Assembly: GCA_030055525.1 (NCBI GenBank)
Contig: JASFYJ010000006.1
Location: 1 to 64,000 of the forward strand
Reading direction: 5' to 3'
Source of the DNA: Archaeoglobales archaeon
GTDB taxonomy: Archaea > Halobacteriota > Archaeoglobi > Archaeoglobales > Archaeoglobaceae
Length of the DNA stretch: 64,000 nt
Positions 1 through 8,085 of the stretch are shown here, in pieces. The notes under the pieces were generated by a model. It was not told where the DNA came from, searched no databases, and saw nothing but the letters and a program-made list of their open reading frames with translations. The position numbers were made by a program, and so were the translations under genes. Position 1 is the first letter of the stretch; each line of letters opens with the position of its first letter.

Positions 1-101
1 GGACGAGCGAGGAGGTAAAAGTCTACACCGGCGCAGACGAGTGGGCTGATGATGCAGCTGTGGGTGTGAGGAAGATAAAGATGCTTGCCGGGGTGGGATG
101 A
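1..101 (+). CDS. mtoC: Corrinoid protein, C-terminal end only (MtoC-like)
   Basis: Only the last 32 or so codons are present. The reading frame is open from the window edge and stops with TGA at 99-101. The visible tail (VKVYTGADEWADDAAVGVRK) has the Gly-Ala-Asp...Tyr/Trp-Ala-Asp-Asp-Ala pattern typical of the last helix of the B12-binding Rossmann domain in methyltransferase corrinoid proteins (MtaC/MtbC/MtoC class). Its stop overlaps the next start as ATGA, so it is translationally coupled to the O-demethylase gene. By context it would carry the methyl group between demethylase MtoB and methyltransferase MtoA. The cobalt-binding DxHxxG motif and the helical cap lie outside the window, so the subfamily rests on operon context. 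Confidence 0.7.
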   Translation, partial: TSEEVKVYTGADEWADDAAVGVRKIKMLAGVG

Positions 102-1354
102 TGGAGGTTGAGGAGGTTAGGAGGGAAAAACTGCAGAGGATAGAGGATGTAATAAAAGGAAAGGAACCTGATAGAGTTCCAATAACTGGAGCTACAGCAG
201 TCTGGCATGGAACTTATGCAGGTTATACAACTCAGGATGTGCTCTTCGACTATGCCAAATGTAAAGACGCTTGGCTTAAGGTTGCAAGAGATTTCGATTT
301 TGATACATTCACAGTGATAGCCGGCCTTGAGGGAATGATCTACACTGTGGCTCTCCTTGAGCAGCCAGAAATGTCTGCAGCTGCGAGATTTATACTTGGA
401 AACACTCATCTTGTTCTCGGAGATGTATATTCAAAATGGCCTGGTTGCGAGTTGGATAAGAACGCCCATCCGCAGTTTATAGGAAAGGAAATAATGAAAA
501 TAAATGAATACAACCAGTTTATTGAAAATCCGCTTGAATTCATTAACAAGGTCGCTATGCCCAGAATCAACAAGAAGCTCAGTAGTGTTGGATCTGCAGA
601 ATACAACGCTGCACTTGCAAAGTATGGTGCAGAACTTGCAAAATTTGGGGCTTTTATGGCAGATACCTCGATGGAACTTGCAAAGATAGGTTACCCCACG
701 ATTCCGATGGCTTGGGGCTACGCACCTCTCGACCTGATAGGTGACTTCCTTAGAGATATAAAGAACATAGTTTTAGACCTTTACAGAGCTGGGGATAAAG
801 TGAAAGCAGCTGTGGAAGCTGTTAAACCTTTAATTATCAAAGCAGCAACTTATTCAGCTCCACCAGAAAATATTAGAAAGCAGGTATTTGGAACAGATGT
901 TGTAGAATGCTTCTTCCCGTTGCATCTTAACGAATACCTAAACCCTAAGCTTTACAATGAATTCTACTGGCCATCCCTTAAAGAAGTTTTTAAAGAGGTA
1001 ATAAAGCTCGGATTAACGCCTTTCGTTCTCTTTGAGGGTAAACACGATGCACACCTCGAAACTCTGCTTGAAGCACCGAAAGGAAAAATCGTTGGAGTTT
1101 TCGAAAAGACCGATGCAAGAAAGGTTAGAGATGTCCTAGATAACCATGTCGTACTCGTTAGCGGCCCACCAAATTCGCTGCTGATTAGCGGAACTCCACA
1201 GAAAGTTGAGGAATACATGAAGAAGTTGCTAGAGGATTGCAAAGAGGGCGGAATGATGATCTGGCCTGGCGTAGATGGTGGAATTTCGAGAGATGCAAAG
1301 CCGGAGAATGTTAGGGCTGTAATTGAGGCTGTAAAGAAGTACGGGAGATATTAA
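98..1354 (+). CDS. mtoB: URO-D-family corrinoid methyltransferase, probable methoxy-compound O-demethylase
   Basis: A 418-residue uroporphyrinogen decarboxylase-fold protein. The start is the first ATG of ATGATG; the second, at 101, is equally possible. The C-terminus shows the family pattern: a Gly-Pro-Pro loop where MtaA has GNVDP, then LLISGTPQKVEE and a GGMMIWPGVDGGI strand, ending in a helix like that of MtaA/MtbA. The His-X-Cys...Cys zinc motif of MtaA/MtbA is not visible: the segment around residues 313-319 reads EGKHDAH, and the usual PGC is PGV at 390-392. Setting it between a corrinoid protein, an MtrH-like protein and a reactivase matches the Mto system known from Methermicoccus shengliensis and Archaeoglobus fulgidus, in which MtoB moves the methyl of aromatic methoxy groups to the corrinoid protein. 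Substrate is inferred; a methylated amine or thiol is less likely. Confidence 0.78.
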   Translation: MMEVEEVRREKLQRIEDVIKGKEPDRVPITGATAVWHGTYAGYTTQDVLFDYAKCKDAWLKVARDFDFDTFTVIAGLEGMIYTVALLEQPEMSAAARFILGNTHLVLGDVYSKWPGCELDKNAHPQFIGKEIMKINEYNQFIENPLEFINKVAMPRINKKLSSVGSAEYNAALAKYGAELAKFGAFMADTSMELAKIGYPTIPMAWGYAPLDLIGDFLRDIKNIVLDLYRAGDKVKAAVEAVKPLIIKAATYSAPPENIRKQVFGTDVVECFFPLHLNEYLNPKLYNEFYWPSLKEVFKEVIKLGLTPFVLFEGKHDAHLETLLEAPKGKIVGVFEKTDARKVRDVLDNHVVLVSGPPNSLLISGTPQKVEEYMKKLLEDCKEGGMMIWPGVDGGISRDAKPENVRAVIEAVKKYGRY

Positions 1355-1374
1355 ATTTTTACCTTTGATTTTTT

Positions 1375-2607
1375 ATGAAATTAAAAATTGAAAAAGAGTT
1401 TCGAGGTTTCTATCCGGCATCAGTAGCTTTACTTTTGATATTCGGGATGGTAACCCTCATCTGGAGTCAGTTCTATCCCTATATTCTACAAAAGTATTCA
1501 CTGAAGGAGTTGTCACCTGTAGTCATCTCAGCATCTTTTATAGGCTTTGGGATGCTGATATTCCAATTGATTTCTGGATTTTTGGCAGATAAACGTGGTC
1601 CAAAGTTAACAATGACTTTTTCAAGCCTACTTTATTTCTTGGGAATGTTTATAATCTCAGTCATGTTTAACTTCGAAGAATGGGAAATTGCGAGATTGTA
1701 CTGGTATACAGGAAGCTTTTTCGTTGGTGCGGGTGCAGGATTGTTCGTAGGAACTTACCCCGTAGTTATAAGCAGATGGTACCCTGAAAATACTGGAAAA
1801 GCATTTGGAATTGCAATCTTTGGCCAGAACATCTCACCGCTGATAATGTCACCGCTTGTAGCCTTTTTAATCTCCAAATACGGAATTCAAGAAACTTACA
1901 TAGCAATAGGACTATTAGTGGCTGTATCTTTCTTCACCGTTGGCACTATACTCTGGAAAATACCCGAAGTGAAATCGAAGAACGAACAAAGTTTGAAAAG
2001 TGCTACGAAAGATGGAAGGTTCTGGATCCTCTTTACAGTCATGTTCTCAACAGCGACAGCTTGGTTTTTGATTTTGATGAATATAGCTACAATCGTCTCT
2101 GAAGGTTTGACGAGAGCATCCATAAGTTTGGAATACATTTCAGCTCAATTTATTCCACTATTTTTAGGGTTAACAGCAGTCGGTAGTGCTTTAGGTTCAT
2201 TGTTTTGGGGCAACTTCAACGATAGAAATGGAGGTCCGTTGAATACATTGCCAATTCTTTATGCAATGGCTGGAGTTGCGATTGCAATATTCGCAGCATT
2301 CTACTCAGATCTATGGCTAATATTAGTAGTAGGCATTTTTATGTACTTCTGTTTAGGTGGAGAGCCTACTGTGCATTTTACAGCAGTTCCAACGTTTTTT
2401 GGCCAGAAATTTACAGGTAGGATCACGGCAATGATGAACATTTCAGTTATGGTTTCTTCAATTTTAGGACCATACTTGGGAGCGGCTATAAGAGATCTAA
2501 CGTCATCTTACATCTCTGCTCTCTATTTAGCTTCGTTGCTTCACTTCTTCGCAGCTGCAGTTGTTTTTTTAGGTAGAAAATATGTTAAGGAGGTGAAAGA
2601 ATGCTAA
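1375..2607 (+). CDS. MFS transporter of the oxalate/formate antiporter (OxlT-like) type
   Basis: A 410-residue integral membrane protein with about 12 hydrophobic segments. The major facilitator motif between TM2 and TM3 is visible as ADKRGPKLT near residue 70, and the related second-half loop is seen as WGNFNDRNGGP. Family: MFS, OxlT-like. It begins 20 nt after mtoB with no obvious Shine-Dalgarno and runs 7 nt into mtoA, so it belongs to the operon. An OxlT-type transporter sits beside the methoxydotrophy genes of A. fulgidus too. The likely role is import of methoxylated aromatics or export of the demethylated product; direction and substrate cannot be read from the sequence. Confidence 0.8.
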   Translation: MKLKIEKEFRGFYPASVALLLIFGMVTLIWSQFYPYILQKYSLKELSPVVISASFIGFGMLIFQLISGFLADKRGPKLTMTFSSLLYFLGMFIISVMFNFEEWEIARLYWYTGSFFVGAGAGLFVGTYPVVISRWYPENTGKAFGIAIFGQNISPLIMSPLVAFLISKYGIQETYIAIGLLVAVSFFTVGTILWKIPEVKSKNEQSLKSATKDGRFWILFTVMFSTATAWFLILMNIATIVSEGLTRASISLEYISAQFIPLFLGLTAVGSALGSLFWGNFNDRNGGPLNTLPILYAMAGVAIAIFAAFYSDLWLILVVGIFMYFCLGGEPTVHFTAVPTFFGQKFTGRITAMMNISVMVSSILGPYLGAAIRDLTSSYISALYLASLLHFFAAAVVFLGRKYVKEVKEC

Positions 2608-3470
2608 GATTTGGTGATGTGAAAACTTTCGAAATTTGCGAGATAAAAGTTGGAGGAAATCCAGGAGAGAGCAAAACTTTGCTTATTGGCAGCATTTTTT
2701 ATAAGGGGCACAAGATAGTAGAAGACGAGAAGAAGGGAGTTTTCAACAAGGAGATGGCAGAGAAACTGATTAAAGAGCAGGAGGAACTCAGTGACAAAAC
2801 CGAAATCCCTGGCTTGGTTGATGTTGTAGGTATGAGTGAAGAAGCTCTCAAAAAATACATAGAATTCGTCGCATCAGTAACAGAAAAACCGTTCTTGATA
2901 GATTCGGCAATGCCCGATACAAAGATCTCCGCGTTGAAGTACGTAAAAGAAGTTGGGCTTGAGAAGAGAGTAATTTACAATTCAATCTCTCCAGAAGTTA
3001 AGGATAAAGAACTTAACGCTTTGAAGGAAAGCAACGTAGATTCCGCAATTGTTTTAACCTATACTATGAATGTCCTAAGCAGCAAGGCAAGAATTGACGC
3101 TCTCCAAAAAATTTTGCCAAAGCTTGAAGTTGCCGGGATAAAAAAGCCACTTGTAGATACCTTCGTAATGGATGTTCCAAGTTTACCTGCAGCCGTTAAA
3201 GCTGGAATCGAGATAAAGAAGAAGTTTGGATTTCCATGTGGTTCTGGTGCCCACAACGCTGTTGCAAGCTGGAAAGGGCTGAGAAATTTGCTTGGAAAAG
3301 AGGCCGAGAAGTATGCAGTACTGATTGCAAATACTCTACAGATAGCTTTTGGACTAGATTTCGCATTGTACGGGCCAATTGAAGATTGCAAAATCATATT
3401 TCCAGCTGTGTATACATTAAATACAGCCTACAAGAACTTCTTAAGAACAAAGGACTTTATACAGCTCTGA
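2601..3470 (+). CDS. mtoA: MtrH-like methylcorrinoid:tetrahydromethanopterin methyltransferase
   Basis: A 289-residue protein of the MtrH family, a TIM-barrel related to pterin-binding methyltransferases. It starts MLRFGDVKTFEICEIKVGGN and contains family segments such as FLIDSAMPDTKISALKYV and GFPCGSGAHNAVASWKGL. MtrH is the H4MPT-binding subunit of the membrane Mtr complex. Here it stands alone, without mtrA-G, inside a corrinoid demethylation operon, which fits MtoA: transfer of the methyl from the corrinoid protein to H4MPT. The start overlaps the transporter stop by 7 nt, and an AAGGAGGTG ribosome-binding site at 2588-2596 fixes the ATG at 2601. The next gene begins 5 nt downstream. Confidence 0.82.
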   Translation: MLRFGDVKTFEICEIKVGGNPGESKTLLIGSIFYKGHKIVEDEKKGVFNKEMAEKLIKEQEELSDKTEIPGLVDVVGMSEEALKKYIEFVASVTEKPFLIDSAMPDTKISALKYVKEVGLEKRVIYNSISPEVKDKELNALKESNVDSAIVLTYTMNVLSSKARIDALQKILPKLEVAGIKKPLVDTFVMDVPSLPAAVKAGIEIKKKFGFPCGSGAHNAVASWKGLRNLLGKEAEKYAVLIANTLQIAFGLDFALYGPIEDCKIIFPAVYTLNTAYKNFLRTKDFIQL

Positions 3471-3475
3471 GATCT

Positions 3476-5254
3476 ATGAGAGTTGTATTTGAGCCAATAG
3501 GTAGAAAGGTTGAGTGCGAATCAGGGACCATACTTGAAATAGCAAGAAACTCAAATGTTGGTATCAGATCAGATTGCGGTGGAAGAGGAGTCTGCGGAAA
3601 ATGTCGAGTTTTACTAATAAAAGGTTCTCTTAGTGAACCGAGTGATGCTGAGAGAAAAATCTTAAGCATTGAAGATCTTAACCAGAACTACCGACTAGCT
3701 TGTCAGGCAAAAATAACTGGAGACTCAACTATTTTTATACCCAAGGAGAGCAGACTCGAAGAGAGGAAAGTGGAAGAATCGACCATAGATCTCGAAGTTG
3801 AACTTGAACCGGCTTTGAGGAAGTTAACTATTCATCTTACACCACCAAGCTTAAGAGATGTTAGAAGTGACGTGGAAAGACTGAAAGAGAAGCTTGGAGA
3901 ATTTGAACTATCCTTGGATCTGCTAAAAAAACTTCCATTTTTGCTACGAGAAAAAAACTGGGTGATAAATGCCGTTCTATGGAAAAACAAGCTGATAGCA
4001 GTTGAAGAAGTCGATAATACCGAAATCTTAGGGTTGGCAGTGGATATAGGTTCATCCAAAATAGTATGTCATCTTGTAGATTTAAAAAGCGGAAAAACCA
4101 TCGCAAAAGCTTACGCCGAGAATCCACAGGTTGCTTACGGAGAAGACATAGTGTCGAGGATAAGCTATGCAAAAAACGAGCATAACTTGGAGAGATTACA
4201 GAGAATTGTAGTGGAAACGATAAACAGGCTTATAGAAGAAAACTGCAAAAAAGCAAAAAAGAGTCATGAAAATATTTACGAGGCTGTTATTGTCGGGAAT
4301 TCAGTGATGCATCACTTATTTTTTGGAATAACACCAAAATTCATAGGTGTTGCGCCATTTACACCTACAGTAAGCGAAAGTATAAGTTACAAAGCAAAAG
4401 AAGTTGGTTTAAAGATAAATCCTGAAGGTTTTATAACTTCTTTACCCCTTATAGCTGGCTTTGTCGGTGCTGACGCATCTGCGAATCTTCTACTAACAAA
4501 AATCTACGAAAATGATGAGGTATCGATGGTTATAGATATCGGAACAAACACAGAGGTAATTCTTGGAAACAAAGATAAGCTTTTTGCTTGCTCAACACCA
4601 TCTGGACCAGCTTTTGAAGGAGCACATATAACTTTCGGTATGAAAGCAGTAAGTGGAGCTATAGAGGAGGTAAAAATCGTAAATGGAGAAGTTTTTTATA
4701 AAACGATCGATGAAGAAAAGCCGAAGGGAATTTGCGGAAGTGGAATGATCGATCTGGTTGCAGAACTTTTTAAGAATGGATATATAAACAGAAATGGGAA
4801 ATTTATCAAAGAGGATGATAGAATCGTAAAAGAAGGTAATCCTCCAATCCCAAAGTTTGTTGTCGCAAAAGCTGATGAGACTGACTTTTTTAAAGCGATA
4901 ACAGTCAGCGAAAAAGATATAAACGAATTTTTACTAGCGAAAGCAGCAATAAAAGCTGGATGGACTATTTTATCAGCAAAGTTTGGAATAAAACCGGAAG
5001 AAATTCGCAAGATCTATCTTGCAGGATCTTTCGGCAAACATATTGATATAGAGAATGCAAGAACGATTGGTCTTATTCCCGCAAATGGTGAGATAATATT
5101 TGCTGGAGATTCAGCTGTAAGCGGTGCAAAGCTTGCGCTTAAATCTATACAGCAGAGGAATGAGATAGAAAAAGTAGTCAGAAAAGTTGAATACGTTGAG
5201 CTATCGGTTGAAAAAGAATTTCAGAGAGTTTATCTGCGTTCAATAATGCTTTGA
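3476..5254 (+). CDS. mtoD: Corrinoid protein reductive activase, 2Fe-2S plus ASKHA ATPase (MtoD-like)
   Basis: The start is placed at ATG 3476 (MRVVFEPIGRK, 592 residues). An in-frame upstream start at 3386 would overlap mtoA by 85 nt and adds no domain. Residues 1-80 form a plant-type ferredoxin domain with cluster ligands Cys34, Cys40, Cys43 and Cys76. Then come a linker with charged helices and, from about residue 185, the RACE/ASKHA ATPase fold, with phosphate-loop AVDIGSS near 188-194, VIDIGTNTEV and the C-terminal LAGSFGKHI. Enzymes of this family use ATP and low-potential electrons to reduce accidentally oxidised Co(II) corrinoid back to Co(I). The architecture is that of bacterial O-demethylase activases and MtoD, not methanogen RamA, whose 4Fe-4S clusters are C-terminal. 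It is the last recognisable gene of the mto operon. Confidence 0.85.
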   Translation: MRVVFEPIGRKVECESGTILEIARNSNVGIRSDCGGRGVCGKCRVLLIKGSLSEPSDAERKILSIEDLNQNYRLACQAKITGDSTIFIPKESRLEERKVEESTIDLEVELEPALRKLTIHLTPPSLRDVRSDVERLKEKLGEFELSLDLLKKLPFLLREKNWVINAVLWKNKLIAVEEVDNTEILGLAVDIGSSKIVCHLVDLKSGKTIAKAYAENPQVAYGEDIVSRISYAKNEHNLERLQRIVVETINRLIEENCKKAKKSHENIYEAVIVGNSVMHHLFFGITPKFIGVAPFTPTVSESISYKAKEVGLKINPEGFITSLPLIAGFVGADASANLLLTKIYENDEVSMVIDIGTNTEVILGNKDKLFACSTPSGPAFEGAHITFGMKAVSGAIEEVKIVNGEVFYKTIDEEKPKGICGSGMIDLVAELFKNGYINRNGKFIKEDDRIVKEGNPPIPKFVVAKADETDFFKAITVSEKDINEFLLAKAAIKAGWTILSAKFGIKPEEIRKIYLAGSFGKHIDIENARTIGLIPANGEIIFAGDSAVSGAKLALKSIQQRNEIEKVVRKVEYVELSVEKEFQRVYLRSIML

Positions 5255-5330
5255 GTACACTTATTAATAATGTCTATTTTATTTACAGAAATTCGAAAAT
5301 TTTTAATTTTTTAGAATGCTAGGAGGGGCG

Positions 5331-5552
5331 ATGAGCTATCTAGTGGTTGAGGTTAAGAACAAAAGATCTTCAGCCCTGATAGCTTTAAATCAAAAAAAAT
5401 ACGACGTAATAGACTGCAGCAACAGAAACAACTGTAAAATGCAGGGGTTGGGCATTAAATGTCCTGCATACTGTCCTTACATAGTGGAGGCTAAGAAGTT
5501 TTTCAGGGGTTTCAAAACTAACTTTAGAGTAGAGGTTTTGAGCAGCAGCTAA
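5331..5552 (+). CDS. Small four-cysteine protein of unknown function
   Basis: A 73-residue protein. The start at 5331 is fixed by GGAGGGG just upstream (5322-5328); an earlier in-frame ATG at 5316 lies before that site and is unlikely. The sequence has a beta-rich N-terminus and four cysteines at residues 29, 35, 44 and 48 (C-x5-C-x8-C-x3-C), a spacing that could hold zinc or an Fe-S cluster. No family recognised. It follows mtoD after 76 nt of AT-rich sequence that may carry its own promoter, and precedes the GPN-loop GTPase by 11 nt, so it may be transcribed with that gene rather than with mto. Confidence 0.6.
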   Translation: MSYLVVEVKNKRSSALIALNQKKYDVIDCSNRNNCKMQGLGIKCPAYCPYIVEAKKFFRGFKTNFRVEVLSSS

Positions 5553-5563
5553 TAATTTTGGTT

Positions 5564-6325
5564 ATGCAGATCAACGTGTATTTCGTCGGTACGGCTGGGT
5601 CTGGAAAGACGTTTTTCACAAAAGCGTTTGCAGAGTGGTTAGACTTAAAAAAACTCGACTACATGATAATAAACCTAGATCCCGGAGCAGAATATGTTCC
5701 CTACTCGGCAGATTTTGATGTAAGGGAGTACTACACCCTCGAAGACATAATGCACCGATACAAAGTTGGCCCCAACGGGGCACAGATAATTGGAGCAGAC
5801 ATGATAGCCACGATAATCGACGAATTGAAGTATGAGATCGAATACTCAAACTCGGAATACATTTTAATCGATACTCCTGGGCAGATGGAACTCTTCACAC
5901 TTAGAGAAAGCAGTAGAATGCTGGTGAATTCTTTAGGAGCTAAGAACAGTGTTATGGTTTTTCTTTTTGACCCAATTGTGTCAAAAACACCAAACGGATA
6001 TCTTTCACTGCTTTTTATGTCATCTTCAGCAGTTTTCAGATTGGAGATGCCTCAAATTCCGGTTTTAGCGAAATCGGATATCCTAAGCGATCAGGAGATA
6101 GAGATGATAAAAAACTGGAGCAGTAATCCAGACAGTTTACTTTCAGAGCTAGTTTTTGAAAGAAAAACCTTAAGTAGTGAACTTTTTGCAGTTCTTAAAG
6201 AGGTTGGATTTTTCAGACCGCTCATACCGGCTTCTGCAATTACTGGAGCCGGCATAGAAGATGTCTACGATGGCATTCAGGAGATATTTTACAGTGGAGA
6301 GGATTTAGAAAGGATCCTGTTTTAG
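5564..6325 (+). CDS. GPN-loop GTPase
   Basis: A 253-residue P-loop GTPase of the GPN family. Walker A is FVGTAGSGKTF near residue 10, the diagnostic GPN triplet is at residues 69-71 (KVGPNGAQ), G3 is DTPGQME, and the base-specificity motif appears as AKSD. Archaeal GPN proteins are homodimeric GTPases; the eukaryotic relatives help RNA polymerase II assembly and import, while the archaeal role is unsettled. The start is ATG 5564; a TTG two codons upstream is possible, and neither has a strong Shine-Dalgarno. The 3' end overlaps the convergent thiD by 4 nt. A divergent paralogue lies at 47275-47973. Confidence 0.88.
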   Translation: MQINVYFVGTAGSGKTFFTKAFAEWLDLKKLDYMIINLDPGAEYVPYSADFDVREYYTLEDIMHRYKVGPNGAQIIGADMIATIIDELKYEIEYSNSEYILIDTPGQMELFTLRESSRMLVNSLGAKNSVMVFLFDPIVSKTPNGYLSLLFMSSSAVFRLEMPQIPVLAKSDILSDQEIEMIKNWSSNPDSLLSELVFERKTLSSELFAVLKEVGFFRPLIPASAITGAGIEDVYDGIQEIFYSGEDLERILF

Positions 6326-7044
6326 GGATTTACGCATGGATAGCCTTTTCCTAAAATCACCGATTTTTTAACACTTTCGAGCACAAAAAGTCTGGCAAGT
6401 CTCACAGCATCTTCTAAGTTTCCTCTTTCAGCAAGATAGCATGCCAAAGCCGAACTATAAACGCAGCCCGTGCCATGTATTGTAATATTACTAAATTCAG
6501 CTTCCACCGTATAAAAGTTGCTTTCAAAGATGTGGTCTTTTCCCCCAAGTTCGCCACCTGTTATAACTACGGCTTTTACATGTTTCTTTAGTTCTTCTCC
6601 AGCCTCGAAAACCGAATTTTTCGAGCTTAGTATCTTAGCTTCGGTTAAATTGGGTGTTATAACGTCTACGTACCTCATCAGCATTCTGTAAGCATCTTCT
6701 GATCCCATCTTCGTTCCAGTTCCTGAGTAGATCACTGGATCGAGGACTTTAACAGCATCTAACTCTTTCAAGAAGGTGGCTATAACTTCAGATACTTTTA
6801 GATTCGGCAAAAGCCCAATTTTGATGGCATCTATTTCTAGATCTTCAACAATTTTTTTTATTTGTTCTTCAATTACTTCTGGATCAACCGGATAAATTCC
6901 ATAAACTCCACTTGTATTCTGTACGGTAAGAGTAGTGACGACACAGAGAGGGAAGAATCCTATGGATTTTGCCGTCTTTATATCTGCAACAACACCAGCT
7001 CCGCCGCATGGATCAAGTCCAGCTATGGTTAAAAAAGTTTTCAT
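6322..7044 (-). CDS. thiD: Hydroxymethylpyrimidine/phosphomethylpyrimidine kinase ThiD
   Basis: A 240-residue ribokinase-fold enzyme of thiamine synthesis, which phosphorylates HMP and then HMP-P to HMP-PP. Family marks: N-terminal TIAGLDPCGGAGVVADIKT (the usual Ser of AGxDxSGGAG is Pro-Cys here), VLDPVIYSGTG, DVITPNLTEAK, and the anion-hole/catalytic segment IHGTGCVYSSALACY, where Asp or Cys of GTGC is expected. It is about the length of a stand-alone ThiD, with no C-terminal ThiN or ThiE domain. It begins 11 nt after ftr on the same strand, so the two are probably co-transcribed. It converges with the GPN GTPase gene. Confidence 0.88.
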   Translation of the reverse strand: MKTFLTIAGLDPCGGAGVVADIKTAKSIGFFPLCVVTTLTVQNTSGVYGIYPVDPEVIEEQIKKIVEDLEIDAIKIGLLPNLKVSEVIATFLKELDAVKVLDPVIYSGTGTKMGSEDAYRMLMRYVDVITPNLTEAKILSSKNSVFEAGEELKKHVKAVVITGGELGGKDHIFESNFYTVEAEFSNITIHGTGCVYSSALACYLAERGNLEDAVRLARLFVLESVKKSVILGKGYPCVNP

Positions 7045-7055
7045 AAAAATTAGAA

Positions 7056-7949
7056 TTAGAACAGATCTTTCAGGTTTATTATATGCTTTCCAAGTTTTCC
7101 TCCGTAGTTGCCAGCAGTTATCTTTACAACCCCCGGTATCTTTGTAGCAGCTAAAATTCCAACCCTCATTGCATTCTTTACCGCATCTATGTTCAACCCG
7201 TTTATGACTATCTCATACACAGCCTTGACCCCCGGCGGTATTTGAGATCCCTCAACTTTATCTCTCAAAGTTGGACAGTACTTTTCGTTCGTTGAAGCTT
7301 TCAAGAATTTGTATTTATTTGCTCCAACTTTGGATCCAGAGGCTACTATTCCCCCTGGAAATGGAGTGATGACTCCTTCAACATCCGCAATTGCATCTAC
7401 AGCAGCTTTTGCAGCGGCAAGTGCTGATGGTTGTGTTTCAGCCATTATGAAGAAGTTCCCTCCAGCAATTCCAGGCTGATAGCCGAAGTGGCTCTCAACG
7501 ATGAACTCTCCTTGCATCATTGGTATTGCGTAGCACTTTCTTCCACCTACTTCGACTTCTCTTTCATACCCATCTCCAAAGAATTTCAACTTGAAACCCG
7601 TATCGAACTTCTCAGCCGCATTTGGTAGACCGTTAAAAGCTGCTGTTGTTGGAGCTGTAAGAACGCATTGTCCAATCCTAGCCAAAAGCTGTTCCTCAAG
7701 ACCCTTCTTACTCATATGACAGATCTGTATATAATATCCTGGTCTCCCATCTGGTGTTTCGCTTGGTTTTGCTTTTATTTCAATCCCAGCCTCAGCTGGG
7801 CACATGATAACAGACGTTCCAAAACCTGTGGCTTCATTAGCCGCAACCCAAGCCCAGTAGTAGTCGTACGCAGTTATCAAAATCCTAGCAATCTTTATAT
7901 CAAAGGCCTCCGCAAATGTCTCTTCAACCTCTACTCCATTTACCTTCAT
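7056..7949 (-). CDS. ftr: Formylmethanofuran:tetrahydromethanopterin formyltransferase
   Basis: A 297-residue cytoplasmic enzyme that moves the formyl group between formylmethanofuran and H4MPT, the second step of CO2 reduction to methyl-H4MPT or, reversed, of methyl oxidation. The start ([20 protein letters not shown]), the central [20 protein letters not shown] and the end ([19 protein letters not shown]) match the A. fulgidus enzyme as I remember it, nearly residue for residue, so this is a strong taxonomic marker. Full length, no gaps. A TATA-like box lies at 7980-7989 on the minus strand, and thiD follows after 11 nt. Confidence 0.95.
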   Translation of the reverse strand: MKVNGVEVEETFAEAFDIKIARILITAYDYYWAWVAANEATGFGTSVIMCPAEAGIEIKAKPSETPDGRPGYYIQICHMSKKGLEEQLLARIGQCVLTAPTTAAFNGLPNAAEKFDTGFKLKFFGDGYEREVEVGGRKCYAIPMMQGEFIVESHFGYQPGIAGGNFFIMAETQPSALAAAKAAVDAIADVEGVITPFPGGIVASGSKVGANKYKFLKASTNEKYCPTLRDKVEGSQIPPGVKAVYEIVINGLNIDAVKNAMRVGILAATKIPGVVKITAGNYGGKLGKHIINLKDLF

Positions 7950-7979
7950 GCAATCACCAGAATTTTTTAGCTTATACCA

Positions 7980-7989
7980 CTTTTAAACC
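7980..7989 (-). promoter_or_regulatory. Probable TATA box for ftr-thiD
   Basis: On the minus strand the sequence reads GGTTTAAAAG, about 31-40 nt before the ftr ATG at 7949, the right place for an archaeal TATA element with a short leader. The divergent MMP11 gene starts on the other side of the same intergenic region. Confidence 0.5.
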
Positions 7990-8085
7990 TTTTTATTTGG
8001 TCACACTATACAGTTGACAATAAAAAACATACATACAAAAAAACCATTGAGAAATTTTATTATCCTCCACCAGCTTGCGAAATTC

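Noticed and set aside
23-409. 128-residue ORF on the minus strand over the start of mtoB
   Set aside because: It is antisense to a well-supported gene, has low-complexity composition and no recognisable motif.
3386-3475. 30-residue N-terminal extension of the activase
   Set aside because: It would overlap the MtrH-like gene by 85 nt; the ferredoxin domain is complete from ATG 3476, which lies 5 nt after the mtoA stop.
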